DNA from: Palsa-504 sp963790065 | GTDB lineage: Bacteria > Actinomycetota > Actinomycetes > Streptosporangiales > Streptosporangiaceae | Length of the DNA stretch: 64,000 bases | Assembly (NCBI GenBank): GCA_963790065.1 | Contig: CAWBNK010000001.1 | Span: 1-64,000 of the forward strand | Direction of reading: 5' to 3' | Shown: positions 24,441-31,727 of the stretch, in pieces | Layout of the letters: every line of letters starts with the position of its first letter | Numbering within the stretch: position 1 is the stretch's first letter | Position numbers and translations under genes: made by a program | Notes under the pieces: generated by a model | What the model was told of the DNA's origin: nothing | Database searches by the model: none | What the model saw: the letters and a program-made list of their open reading frames with translations, nothing else

Positions 24441-25901
24441 ATGAAAAATCAGCAGAATTTGGTCCAGACCGATGGTATAGACCTTGTGACCTTCGGACAG
24501 CGGCTGCGCCACACGCGCCGGTCCCGCGGCCTGACCCTGACCGAGCTGGGGGAGCGGGTGGGGCGCGCCCCGTCCGCGCTGTCGCTGCTCGAGAACGGCC
24601 GTCGCGAGCCGAAGCTGTCGCTCATCGAGCAGCTGGCCACGGCCCTGGCCGTCCCGGTTGGCGACCTGCTGAGCCGGCAGCCGCCCAGCCGCCGCGCGCA
24701 GCTCGAGATCGCGCTGGCCGACGCGCAGCTGGATCCGTCCTACCGGCGCCTCGGCCTGCCGCAGCTCAAGATCGGCGCGCGGGTGCCCAACGATGTGCTC
24801 GAGCACCTGGTCGCGGTGGCCGCGGAACTGCGGACCCAGCAGTCCAAGCCGACCGCGACCCCGGAAGAAGCCAGGGCCGCGAACGCGGCGCTGCGCGAGG
24901 CCATGCGCGAACGGCACAACTACTTCGATGTCATCGAGCGCGAGGCGGCCGCCGCGCTGAAGGCAGGCGGGTACTCAGGCGGTGCCCTGTCCCAGGGCAT
25001 GCTGGTCTCGGTGGTCGGCCACCATGGCTTCGCGGTCAGGTACGTCCAGGACCTGCCTCGCTCGGTACGGTCGCTGACCGACCTGCGGAACCGGCGGATC
25101 TACGTCAAGCAGGAGTCGGTCGGCGCGCATTCGCCGCGCGCCATCGTGCTGCAGGCCCTCGGCCACTTCCAGCTCGGTCATCAGGTGCCGCGCGACTTCG
25201 CCGACTTCCTGCGGCAGCGGGTCGAGGCGAACTACTTCGCCGCCGCCGTGCTCATGCCGGAGCCGGCCGCCGTGCCGCTGCTCGAGCGGGCCAAGCAGGA
25301 CCAGGACCTCGCGGTCGAGGACCTGGTGGACCTGTTCTCCGTGTCCTACGAGATGGCCGCGCACCGGTTCACCAACCTGGCCACCCATCACCTGAACCTG
25401 CCCTGCCACTTCGTGAAGAACGACGCGAGCGGCATCATCTACAAGGCGTACGAGAACGACGGGGTGCTGTTCCCCGCCGATCCGGCGGGCGCGATCGAAG
25501 GCCAGCGGCTGTGCCGCCAGTGGTCGGGACGGCAGGTTTTCTCCGCCGTCGACCGGTTCTCCCCGTACTACCAGTACTCGGACACGCCGTCGGGCACCTA
25601 CTTCTGCGTGGCCCAGGTCGACCCGCGCGCCGACCAGGGCTTCGCCATCACGCTCGGCGTGCCGTACGAGCATTCCCGCTGGTTCCGCGGCCGCGAGGCG
25701 ACCACCCGGACCAAGTCCGCCTGCCCGGACGGCGAGTGCTGCAACCGCCCGCCCGCAGCCCTGTCCGAACGCTGGGAGGGCAACGCGTGGCCGTCGGCCC
25801 GGGCCCACTCGCACATCCTGTCCGCGCTGCCGGCCGGGAGCTTCCCCGGCGTCGACGACGCCGACATCTATGAGTTCCTCGACCGGCACGCCCAGGCCTG
25901 A
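24441..25901 (+). CDS. ramB: RamB-type short-chain fatty acyl/acetate regulator (XRE-HTH, DUF955, DUF2083)
   Basis: The roughly 486-residue protein begins with an XRE helix-turn-helix (FGQRLRHTRRSRGLTLTELGERVGRAPSALSLLENGRREPKLSLIEQLA). A middle IrrE/ImmA-like DUF955 region follows, in which the metalloprotease HExxH is degenerate (ALGHFQLGHQ). The C-terminal DUF2083 region has a Cys cluster (SACPDGECCNRPP). RamB represses or activates glyoxylate-shunt and acetate genes in actinobacteria, and this copy is divergent from aceA. I start at ATG 24441. GTG 24429 is in frame, and no clear ribosome binding site decides between them. Confidence 0.9.
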   Translation: MKNQQNLVQTDGIDLVTFGQRLRHTRRSRGLTLTELGERVGRAPSALSLLENGRREPKLSLIEQLATALAVPVGDLLSRQPPSRRAQLEIALADAQLDPSYRRLGLPQLKIGARVPNDVLEHLVAVAAELRTQQSKPTATPEEARAANAALREAMRERHNYFDVIEREAAAALKAGGYSGGALSQGMLVSVVGHHGFAVRYVQDLPRSVRSLTDLRNRRIYVKQESVGAHSPRAIVLQALGHFQLGHQVPRDFADFLRQRVEANYFAAAVLMPEPAAVPLLERAKQDQDLAVEDLVDLFSVSYEMAAHRFTNLATHHLNLPCHFVKNDASGIIYKAYENDGVLFPADPAGAIEGQRLCRQWSGRQVFSAVDRFSPYYQYSDTPSGTYFCVAQVDPRADQGFAITLGVPYEHSRWFRGREATTRTKSACPDGECCNRPPAALSERWEGNAWPSARAHSHILSALPAGSFPGVDDADIYEFLDRHAQA

Positions 25902-25935
25902 CCCGCGCGGCCGAAGTCCGGGATGCGCGTCCTGG

Positions 25936-26100
25936 CTAGGAGTGCTTGAGGTCGTCGCGGATCTCGTCGGCGAGCTGGTGGATCTTCTGCTCGGTCTGGC
26001 GCAGCGAGTCCTCGGCCTTGGCCGTCCGCTCGGCGGCCTGCCGTTCCCGCCAGGTCGGCTTGACCCTCGTCCGCTTCGCCCGCCGGAACCAGCTCACCAT
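25936..26100 (-). CDS. Small basic/coiled-coil protein, 54 aa
   Basis: An ATG at 26100 follows GGAAGGAG at six-base spacing and opens a 54-codon frame. The product begins MVSWFRRAKRTRVKPTW, highly basic with a membrane-interface-like WF. It then forms a charged helix with coiled-coil character (AAERTAKAEDSLRQTEQKI, QLADEIRDDLKHS). No family was recognised. It converges on ramB and lies between it and a short GntR-type gene. The strong ribosome binding site is the main support. Confidence 0.6.
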   Translation of the reverse strand: MVSWFRRAKRTRVKPTWRERQAAERTAKAEDSLRQTEQKIHQLADEIRDDLKHS

Positions 26101-26165
26101 CAAGCACTCCTTCCACGCGGCTCCGCCGCAGTCGCATCCCTGCTACCCATCAGCGGGCGTTCCAA

Positions 26166-26408
26166 TCAGGGTCCGGCCGCGTCCTGACTGACGTAGTAGC
26201 CCAGACCCGGCACCCGGTAGATCAGGCCCTCGTCCTCCAGGATCCGCATCGCCTTGCCGACCGTCTGCCGGGAGTGGCGGTGATCCCGGCGCAGCGCCGC
26301 GATCGACGGGAGCCGGGCGCCTGGAGCGAGTTCCCCCGTGGCGATCTGCTCGCGGATGAGTGCGGCAAGCCGCATGTAAGCCCGTGGATCTGGCTGCCCC
26401 GCTGCCAT
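26166..26408 (-). CDS. Short GntR-family winged-helix protein
   Basis: The 80-residue protein consists almost only of the GntR winged helix: RLAALIREQIATGELAPGARLPSIAALRRDHRHSRQTVGKAMRILEDEGLIYRVPGLGYYV. It lacks an effector domain, as in stand-alone YtrA-like or truncated GntR proteins. ATG 26411 and 26408 are both possible. Palindromes lie just upstream at 26426-26452, consistent with autoregulation. It is divergent from the acyl-CoA dehydrogenase gene. Confidence 0.8.
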   Translation of the reverse strand: MAAGQPDPRAYMRLAALIREQIATGELAPGARLPSIAALRRDHRHSRQTVGKAMRILEDEGLIYRVPGLGYYVSQDAAGP

Positions 26409-26425
26409 CATGTCCGGGATCGTAC

Positions 26426-26452
26426 ACGATGAGTATCGTAAGTAGTCGACTA
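26426..26452. promoter_or_regulatory. Two palindromes upstream of the GntR-type gene
   Basis: ACGAT-GAGT-ATCGT (26426-26439) and TAGTCGACTA (26443-26452) lie back to back in the divergent region between the GntR-type and acyl-CoA dehydrogenase genes. They are suitable as dimer operator sites. Confidence 0.5.
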
Positions 26453-26540
26453 TTTACAGACAATCACGGGAAACGGGGCCGGCGGTACACGCGCCCCGGC
26501 CAGGATGTTACCTTCGAGTAACTTAGTGGCGGGAGGCGTG

Positions 26541-27784
26541 ATGAGCGACGCGGCGGCGGACCGGCCCGGCAGTCACGGGTTCTCGCTGGATCTAGGGGAC
26601 GACCTGGTCGCGACCCGGAGCTGGCTGCACGAGTTCGCGGCCTCGGTGATCAGGCCGGCCGCCGCGGAATGGGACGAGCGCGAGGAAACCCCGTGGCCGG
26701 TGCTGCAGGAGGCGGCCAAGATCGGGCTGTACTCGCTGGACTTCTACACCCAGCAGTACCTGGAGCCCTCCGGGCTCGGCATCCCGGTCACCTCGAGGAA
26801 CTGTTCTGGGGCGACGCCGGCATCGGAATGGCCCTGGTCGGCAGCTCACTGGCCGCCCTGTCGGTGGTGGCCAACGGGACGCCGGAGCAGATCGGGGAGT
26901 GGTGCCCGCAGATGTTCGGCGGTCCCGATGAGGTGAAGCTCGGCGCGTTCTGCTCCTCCGAGCCGGACGCGGGCAGCGACGTGGCCGCGATCAGGACGCG
27001 GGCCGTCTACGACGCGGCCCGGGACGAGTGGGTGCTGAACGGCACGAAGACCTGGGCCACCAACGGCGGCATCGCCAGCGTGCACGTGGTGGTGGCCTCG
27101 GTCGACCCGGCCCTGGGCGCGCGCGGGCAGGCCAGCTTCATCGTGCCGCCCGGCACCGCCGGGCTGGCCATGGGGCAGAAGTTCCGCAAGCACGGCATCC
27201 GGGCCTCGCACACCGCTGAGGTCCTGCTGTCGGACGTGCGGGTGCCCGGGCAGTGCCTGCTCGGCGGCCGGGACCGGCTCGAGGAGCGGCTGGCCCGGGT
27301 CAGGGAGGGCGGGCGCGGCGGCGAGCAGGCCGCGATGAAGACGTTCGAGGCGTCCCGGCCCGGCGTGGCGGCAATGGCGGTCGGGATTGCCCGGGCCGCC
27401 GCGGAGTACGCGGCCGAGTACGCGCGCACCCGGGTCCAGTTCGGCCGCCCGATCGGGCAGAACCAGGCCGTGGCGTTCATGCTGGCCGATATGCGGGCGT
27501 CGGTAGACGCGGCCCGCCTGCTGGCCTGGCGCGCGGCCTGGATGGCCCGGCAGGGCGTGCCGTTCACCGCCGCCGAGGGATCGATGTCCAAGCTGGTGGC
27601 GGGGGAGACCGCGGTGCGGGTCACCGAGCAGGCCATCCAGATCCTGGGCGGGAACGGCTACACCAGGGACTACCCGGTGGAGCGGTGGCACCGGGACGCC
27701 AAGATCTTCACCATCTTCGAGGGCACTTCGGAGATCCAGCGCCTCATCATCGGCCGCGCCGTCACCGGCCTGGACGTGCGGTAG
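26541..27784 (+). pseudogene. Acyl-CoA dehydrogenase split by a one-base deletion
   Basis: From ATG 26541, behind GGGAGG, the N-terminal helical domain reads normally to GLYSLDFYTQQYLEPSGLGIPVT. At about 26791-26793 the frame is lost. One extra base would give LEELFWGDAGIGMALVGSSLAALS and the rest of the enzyme. The remainder is complete, with the flavin-binding CSSEPDAGSDVAAIRTRA, the NGTKTWATNGG block, and a C-terminal domain with ILGGNGYTRDYPVERWHRDAKIFTIFEGTSEIQ that holds the catalytic-base region. Joined, it would be about 415 residues, a normal length. The reading CACCTCGAGG probably lost one C. It is either a recent pseudogene or a sequencing indel. Confidence 0.85.
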
Positions 27785-27815
27785 CGAGCACTCAGGAAAC
27801 GGGCTCTGGCAATCG

Positions 27816-28256
27816 TTAAGCGGGCGGAGTGAAACGGACCCCGAACGCGGCAGCGCGGTCGGTGTCCGGTATCGCGGCCAGATCGGTGGTGGCCGGGCTG
27901 GGTGCGGAGAACACGACGAGCCGGTTGGCGGCGAGGTCGGCGGTGTCCTGTATCGCGGTCAGGGTGGTGCTGACCGGGCCGGGGGGCGCCGAGAACACGA
28001 CGAGCCGGTCGGCGGCACTGGTTACGAGCGCGGCACGCTCGGCGTGCGGGGTGACGTACTGCTTCGGGTTGCGCTCCAGGCATCGCTGATGGCTGAGTGC
28101 TTCGCAGACGGGGCAGGCGACCCGGAGGGCAGGATCGGCGTGCGCGAGCTGGTCGGCGCTTCCCATGTCGGCGACCACGCGGCCGATGGCGATTTCGGAT
28201 TGTGTCGCGGCGGACGATCTTCGGCTCGGCGCTGGTCTGAAGGGAATCGCGTTCAT
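27816..28256 (-). CDS. Small protein with Cys-Cys-Cys-His zinc-binding motif and internal duplication
   Basis: The 146-residue protein contains CPVCEALSHQRCLERNPKQYVTPHAERAALV, matching the CPxC-x6/7-C-x10-12-H pattern of short actinobacterial zinc-binding segments. The following 60 residues are two copies of one unit: DRLVVFSAPPGPVSTTLTAIQDT and NRLVVFSAPSPATTDLAAIPDT. An open frame also exists on the plus strand, but only the minus frame shows a recognisable motif. The start at 28256 lacks a good ribosome binding site. Function is unknown. It lies just downstream of the peptide methyltransferase gene on the same strand. Confidence 0.5.
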   Translation of the reverse strand: MNAIPFRPAPSRRSSAATQSEIAIGRVVADMGSADQLAHADPALRVACPVCEALSHQRCLERNPKQYVTPHAERAALVTSAADRLVVFSAPPGPVSTTLTAIQDTADLAANRLVVFSAPSPATTDLAAIPDTDRAAAFGVRFTPPA

Positions 28257-28263
28257 CTCATCT

Positions 28264-28280
28264 CAAGTTGCAGTTACTTG
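28264..28280. promoter_or_regulatory. Inverted repeat CAAGT-N7-ACTTG
   Basis: CAAGT at 28264 and ACTTG at 28276 form an inverted repeat with embedded direct TTGCAG repeats, immediately upstream of the zinc-motif gene. It is a plausible operator. Confidence 0.35.
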
Positions 28281-28330
28281 CAGGGTAACACCCTTCGATG
28301 AATTTAGCGACGATCCAAGAATAATTCGAA

Positions 28331-29212
28331 TCAGTGATCGAGCGGACGGGTCTCCCGCTCGCTCGGCTGGGTGATGGACTTCAGGTGGTCCACGCTGTCT
28401 ACCAATTTGGCCAGCTCCAGGTCCTTTACCTCGGTCGACCTGGCCGGGGGTAGGTAAAGGGTGGCGCCCGGGTGTATTCGCTCGGCATGCAGATGCATCT
28501 CATCGATGCGGAATTCCAGTATCGTGCTGGCCGCCAATGGATGCGAAGAGCTGTAGACGACCTTTACCTTATGAGCCGCCGGATAGTACTTGAGCAGGTG
28601 ATTCTGCAGCCGCGTGAACCGTCCGGGAACGCTCTTGGCCCGGGTGAACAGGCGGGTCTCCACGGCACCGACCTGCCAGAGAAAACAGGGAACATCGGGG
28701 TACAGCGGGCGCTGCTGCAAGAGCAATCCGGTCGCCTCGAACATCTGGACGCCGCCAGATCCCGGGTCGAGCTGCAGGTCTACGATCATGCAGTCGAATG
28801 ACGATATGCCAGGCAGCACCTTGACCCGGAGGCCGAGCTGATCGGCGACGGCCAGTATCTGCTGAGTCGGGTAGACGAAGACCAGCGGGTGACCGGCGAT
28901 CGCAAAGGAAACCGGCGGATGATCGAGCGCCGCTTCGATCACCATCGCGGCAATCCGGTTATACTTCGAAAGGCGCTCCTCCTTCTCCCGCAGGGTGGAG
29001 ACGTAAACCTCGGTCACTTTCCCGCAGAGGCCGTGCAGGTAATCCGCAATTCCTATCGCGTCCGACGCATACAGGATCTCGGTCGATCGCCGCATGGCGG
29101 CCTCGGCTTCCCGGGTGACCTGCCGAACGCTCACGATGCCCAGGCCCACGATGTAGAGATCGAACGGGTGCCGCGCCGCAGTATCAGAGACTGCGGATCC
29201 GTCTGAACTCAC
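28331..29212 (-). CDS. Borosin-type peptide backbone alpha-N-methyltransferase (tetrapyrrole-methylase fold)
   Basis: The 293-residue protein has the tetrapyrrole methylase fold with borosin-like signatures: YIVGLGIVSVRQVTREAEAAM at residues 20-40 (SAM-site GxGi and the QxT helix), SFAIAGHPLVFVYPTQ at 102-117, and VLPGISSFDCMIVDL at 132-146. The last closely matches the LPGIS-x-D/E-C block of OphMA and SonM. A Tyr/Arg-containing segment STLREKEERLSKYNRIAAMV lies where these enzymes carry catalytic Tyr/Arg residues. Borosin enzymes place methyl groups on backbone amides of a precursor using SAM. The gene starts at GTG 29212, six bases after the precursor-like gene, without its own strong ribosome binding site. 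This suggests coupled translation and a split (trans-acting) arrangement. Confidence 0.85.
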   Translation of the reverse strand: MSSDGSAVSDTAARHPFDLYIVGLGIVSVRQVTREAEAAMRRSTEILYASDAIGIADYLHGLCGKVTEVYVSTLREKEERLSKYNRIAAMVIEAALDHPPVSFAIAGHPLVFVYPTQQILAVADQLGLRVKVLPGISSFDCMIVDLQLDPGSGGVQMFEATGLLLQQRPLYPDVPCFLWQVGAVETRLFTRAKSVPGRFTRLQNHLLKYYPAAHKVKVVYSSSHPLAASTILEFRIDEMHLHAERIHPGATLYLPPARSTEVKDLELAKLVDSVDHLKSITQPSERETRPLDH

Positions 29213-29218
29213 GACGAA

Positions 29219-29695
29219 CTACTCGGTCTCGGCGGCGGTCTGGCCGGAAGACCCACGCGCCAGCGTCGTGGCACCGCTTACCACCTGCAGCATTTGCTGA
29301 ATCTGCTCGAGTCGCTCGGTGCGTGACCGGGCGGCGGCCACCGTCCTGGCCAGCGCGGCGATCTGCTCTTTCCGGACCGCCTGGCGAACTGAAACGTCAG
29401 CGAAATCAAGGTCCAGAGTGAGATCGAGCGTAAGGTCCAGTTCCAGATCCAGCGTAAGATCCAGGTCGAGATCGAGCGTAAGGTCTAGCAAGAAATCGAT
29501 ATTAGAGGCCGCGGTTCGTCCCGTGCCGATTCTCATCAGTTCCAGCAGATCGCGATGAGGGCTGGCCAGGATGGACCGCTCTTCCTCAGTCAGGTCATAC
29601 GGCCGCAGCGCCTGCTCCGGATTAGTAAGCATCTGATCGAGAAAGGCGTCATCGGTCAGAACACGGTTCAGCACCTCCCGCACCTGTGCTTGCAT
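29219..29695 (-). CDS. Candidate split-borosin precursor protein with alternating Leu-Asp/Thr core
   Basis: ATG 29695 follows GAGGAGGG at six-base spacing. The 158-residue product has three parts. Residues 1-55 (VREVLNRVLTDDAFLDQMLT, NPEQALRPYDLTEEERSIL) resemble the helical borosin-binding domain of bacterial split precursors such as SonA, which has a similar NPEAVMRAHGLTDEQ. Residues 66-98 are a low-complexity segment in which Leu occupies every second position from 70 to 96, alternating with Asp, Thr or one Glu and ending in Phe98. Residues 104-140 form a charged amphipathic helix (VRQAVRKEQIAALARTVAAA), and a Thr/Ala/Glu tail ends the protein. The central stretch is the best candidate methylation substrate. 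A long C-terminal helix after it is unusual. The adjacent methyltransferase supports the assignment; the product is unknown. Confidence 0.75.
   Translation of the reverse strand: MQAQVREVLNRVLTDDAFLDQMLTNPEQALRPYDLTEEERSILASPHRDLLELMRIGTGRTAASNIDFLLDLTLDLDLDLTLDLELDLTLDLTLDLDFADVSVRQAVRKEQIAALARTVAAARSRTERLEQIQQMLQVVSGATTLARGSSGQTAAETE
29402..29488 (-). repeat. Degenerate tandem repeat encoding the alternating Leu-Asp/Thr stretch
   Basis: The segment encodes residues 70-98 of the precursor. At DNA level, variants of GATCGAGCGTAAGGTC recur about every 30 bp on the plus strand, with synonymous differences. The repeat has therefore grown by unit duplication and then been kept at protein level. 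Confidence 0.75.
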
Positions 29696-29911
29696 GGCGC
29701 ACCCTCCTCTGGTAAGCCTCCCGTATTTCCTGCCGCATATCACTCGCCGTTCTCGATAGCGCACAAGGAGCGTTTCCCGGCCGTCTGGAGACCATGTACG
29801 GACCAGGTGGAGACTGTCTGGAGGGAATGGGAGAGTTTTCCTGCTCCCGCATTCGCCGCTGGTCGCCGAGATGGGCACCCTCGGCGGCCAGCGGCGGCGG
29901 GCTCCTGCCTT

Positions 29912-30088
29912 TTAGGTAAAGCCGACATCGAGGACGAAGTGTCCGAGCCTCACGTTGAGCTGTCCACCGCCGGCCCAGTGCACGATGAACGCCAGCAGGA
30001 TGATGGCCAGGATGACGACCACCAACCAGATGAAGAACACGATGATGCCGGGAATGGCGTACCCGGCCACGCTTCTTGTTCTAGCCAC
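29912..30088 (-). CDS. Small single-pass membrane protein, 58 aa
   Basis: From GTG 30088 a 58-codon frame encodes a basic N-terminus (MARTRSVAGY), a long hydrophobic helix of about 25 residues (IIVFFIWLVVVILAIILLAF) and a short C-terminal tail (GGGQLNVRLGHFVLDVGFT). It ends 217 bp upstream of the precursor gene on the same strand. It resembles short actinobacterial hydrophobic proteins of unknown role. The ribosome binding site is weak, so support comes from protein character. Whether it belongs to the borosin-like locus is not known. Confidence 0.55.
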   Translation of the reverse strand: MARTRSVAGYAIPGIIVFFIWLVVVILAIILLAFIVHWAGGGQLNVRLGHFVLDVGFT

Positions 30089-30198
30089 GTCCGCCAGCTA
30101 CCCACGGCGGCCCGGCTTATTCGGCGGCGGGTGCTTCAGCGCGGAACCGCGGACACCGTAGCCTGAGAGCACCGAGCCGCCGACCGAGGGAGGGCATC

Positions 30199-30417
30199 GT
30201 GACATCGCAAACCTTCCGCGTCCACGTCGATCCGGAGAAGTGCCAGGGGCACAACCGCTGCTACAGCGTGTCTCCCGACCTGTTCGACCTCGACGACCTG
30301 GGCATGTCGTCCGCGGTGGGAGACGGCCTGGTGCCCGCCAAGCTCACCGGCCAGGCCCGCCTGGCCGTGGACAACTGCCCGGAGCAAGCCATTTCCCTGA
30401 CCGAGGTGAAGCCGTGA
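30199..30417 (+). CDS. Ferredoxin (3Fe-4S type, P450-associated)
   Basis: The 72-residue protein has the single-cluster actinobacterial ferredoxin pattern VDPEKCQGHNRC, in which His replaces the second Cys, and NCPEQAI near the C-terminus, giving three Cys ligands for a 3Fe-4S cluster. It should pass electrons to the P450 encoded immediately downstream, whose start overlaps its stop (GTGA). GTG 30199 is preceded by GAGGGAGGG. No ferredoxin reductase is nearby. Confidence 0.92.
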   Translation: MTSQTFRVHVDPEKCQGHNRCYSVSPDLFDLDDLGMSSAVGDGLVPAKLTGQARLAVDNCPEQAISLTEVKP

Positions 30418-31637
30418 CCAACCGACACCCGCCGGTCGAGAACTGGGCCACCGACTTCGATCACGTCGACCCCGTCTGGGCGGCCGACCCCTACCCGATC
30501 TGGGAGGACCTGCGCCAGCGCTGCCCGGTGGCGCACAGCGACCGGTACGGCGGGACCTGGCTGCCGGTCACGCACGAGCTGGTGTCCGAGGTGGCCTACG
30601 ACACCGAGCACTTCACCTCCCGCTCGATAGTGGTCAGCGAGCGGCGGCCCGGCCCGGAGGACCTGCCCGCGCCGATCGGGGTCTCCCCGCCGATCAGCTC
30701 CGACCCGCCCTATCACGGCGTGATCCGGCGCATGCTGCTGCCCGCCTTCACGCCCAAGCCCGTCGACGCCCTGGAGCCGTTCACCAGGCAGCTGTGCCGG
30801 GACCTGCTGGCCGAGACGGAGGGCAAGACCAGCTTCGACGCGGCCACCGAGTACGCCGGGCACATCCCGGTGCAGGTCATCGCCAGGTTCCTCGGCTTCC
30901 CTCAGACCGACGCCCACCTGTTCCGCGGCTTTATCCGGACGGTCCTGGAGGAGGTAGACCGTCCCGCCGAAGAGCGGGAGGCGATGTTCGAAGAACTCGA
31001 CGGCTACATGGACGTCCAGATCGCGGATCACCGCGCCCACCCCAGGGATGACCTGACCTCGTTCCTGATCGACGCCGAGATCGCCGGCAGCAAGCTGTCC
31101 GAGGAGCACATCCGCGGCACCATGACCCTGCTGATGATCGCCGGGATCGACACCACCTGGTCGGCCATCGGCGCCTCGCTGTGGCACCTGGCCCGGCATC
31201 CCGCCGACCGCCGGCGGCTGGCCGCCGAGCCTGAGCTGATGACCACCGCGGTGGAGGAATTCCTCCGCGCCTACGCGCCGGTCACGATGGCCCGCCTGGT
31301 CGCGAAGGACTTCGACTTCCACGGGCACCCGTTCAAGGAGGGTGACTGGCTGCTGCTGCCGTTCCCGGCCGCCAACCGGGATCCGGCCGTGTTCGAGAAC
31401 CCGGGCCAGGTCCAGCTCGACCGGGCCAAGAACCGGCACGCCGCGTTCGGCCTGGGCCGGCACCGCTGCCTGGGCTCTAACCTGGCCCGGATGGAACTGC
31501 GCGTGGCCCTGGAGGAGTGGCTGGCCCGCTACCCGGACTTCGAGCTGTCCGACCCGGCCGCCGTCACCTGGGCGGGCGGGCAGGTCCGCGGGCCGCGCAC
31601 GCTCCCGGTCAACATCCTGGGCGGCCCGGCCGCGTAA
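30414..31637 (+). CDS. Cytochrome P450 (class I bacterial)
   Basis: The 407-residue soluble P450 is complete. The I-helix LLMIAGIDTTWSAIG has the acid/alcohol pair in a Asp-Thr-Thr version. The K-helix Glu-x-x-Arg is EEFLR, and the heme loop FGLGRHRCLGSNLAR carries the axial Cys. It hydroxylates or oxidises an unknown substrate with electrons from the ferredoxin at 30199, with which it overlaps by four bases. The pair is divergent from the 58-residue membrane gene and could either decorate the borosin-like product or be independent. Confidence 0.93.
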   Translation: MTNRHPPVENWATDFDHVDPVWAADPYPIWEDLRQRCPVAHSDRYGGTWLPVTHELVSEVAYDTEHFTSRSIVVSERRPGPEDLPAPIGVSPPISSDPPYHGVIRRMLLPAFTPKPVDALEPFTRQLCRDLLAETEGKTSFDAATEYAGHIPVQVIARFLGFPQTDAHLFRGFIRTVLEEVDRPAEEREAMFEELDGYMDVQIADHRAHPRDDLTSFLIDAEIAGSKLSEEHIRGTMTLLMIAGIDTTWSAIGASLWHLARHPADRRRLAAEPELMTTAVEEFLRAYAPVTMARLVAKDFDFHGHPFKEGDWLLLPFPAANRDPAVFENPGQVQLDRAKNRHAAFGLGRHRCLGSNLARMELRVALEEWLARYPDFELSDPAAVTWAGGQVRGPRTLPVNILGGPAA

Positions 31638-31727
31638 GCCACGGACCGTTCGGACCATAAAAACGATGATGCCGAACGATCCAGGGTGCCAGCCGCCGGC
31701 CACCACGCGCCAGGCCGGGCCTGAGCG

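Noticed and set aside
28331..29212. Cobalamin or siroheme biosynthesis methylase
   Set aside because: The fold is shared, but motifs such as LPGISSFDC and the adjacent precursor-like gene fit borosin enzymes, and no cob/hem genes are near.
29402..29488. Random low-complexity or sequencing artefact
   Set aside because: The alternation is exact in the gene's frame, units differ by synonymous changes, and the frame continues into a well-formed helix.
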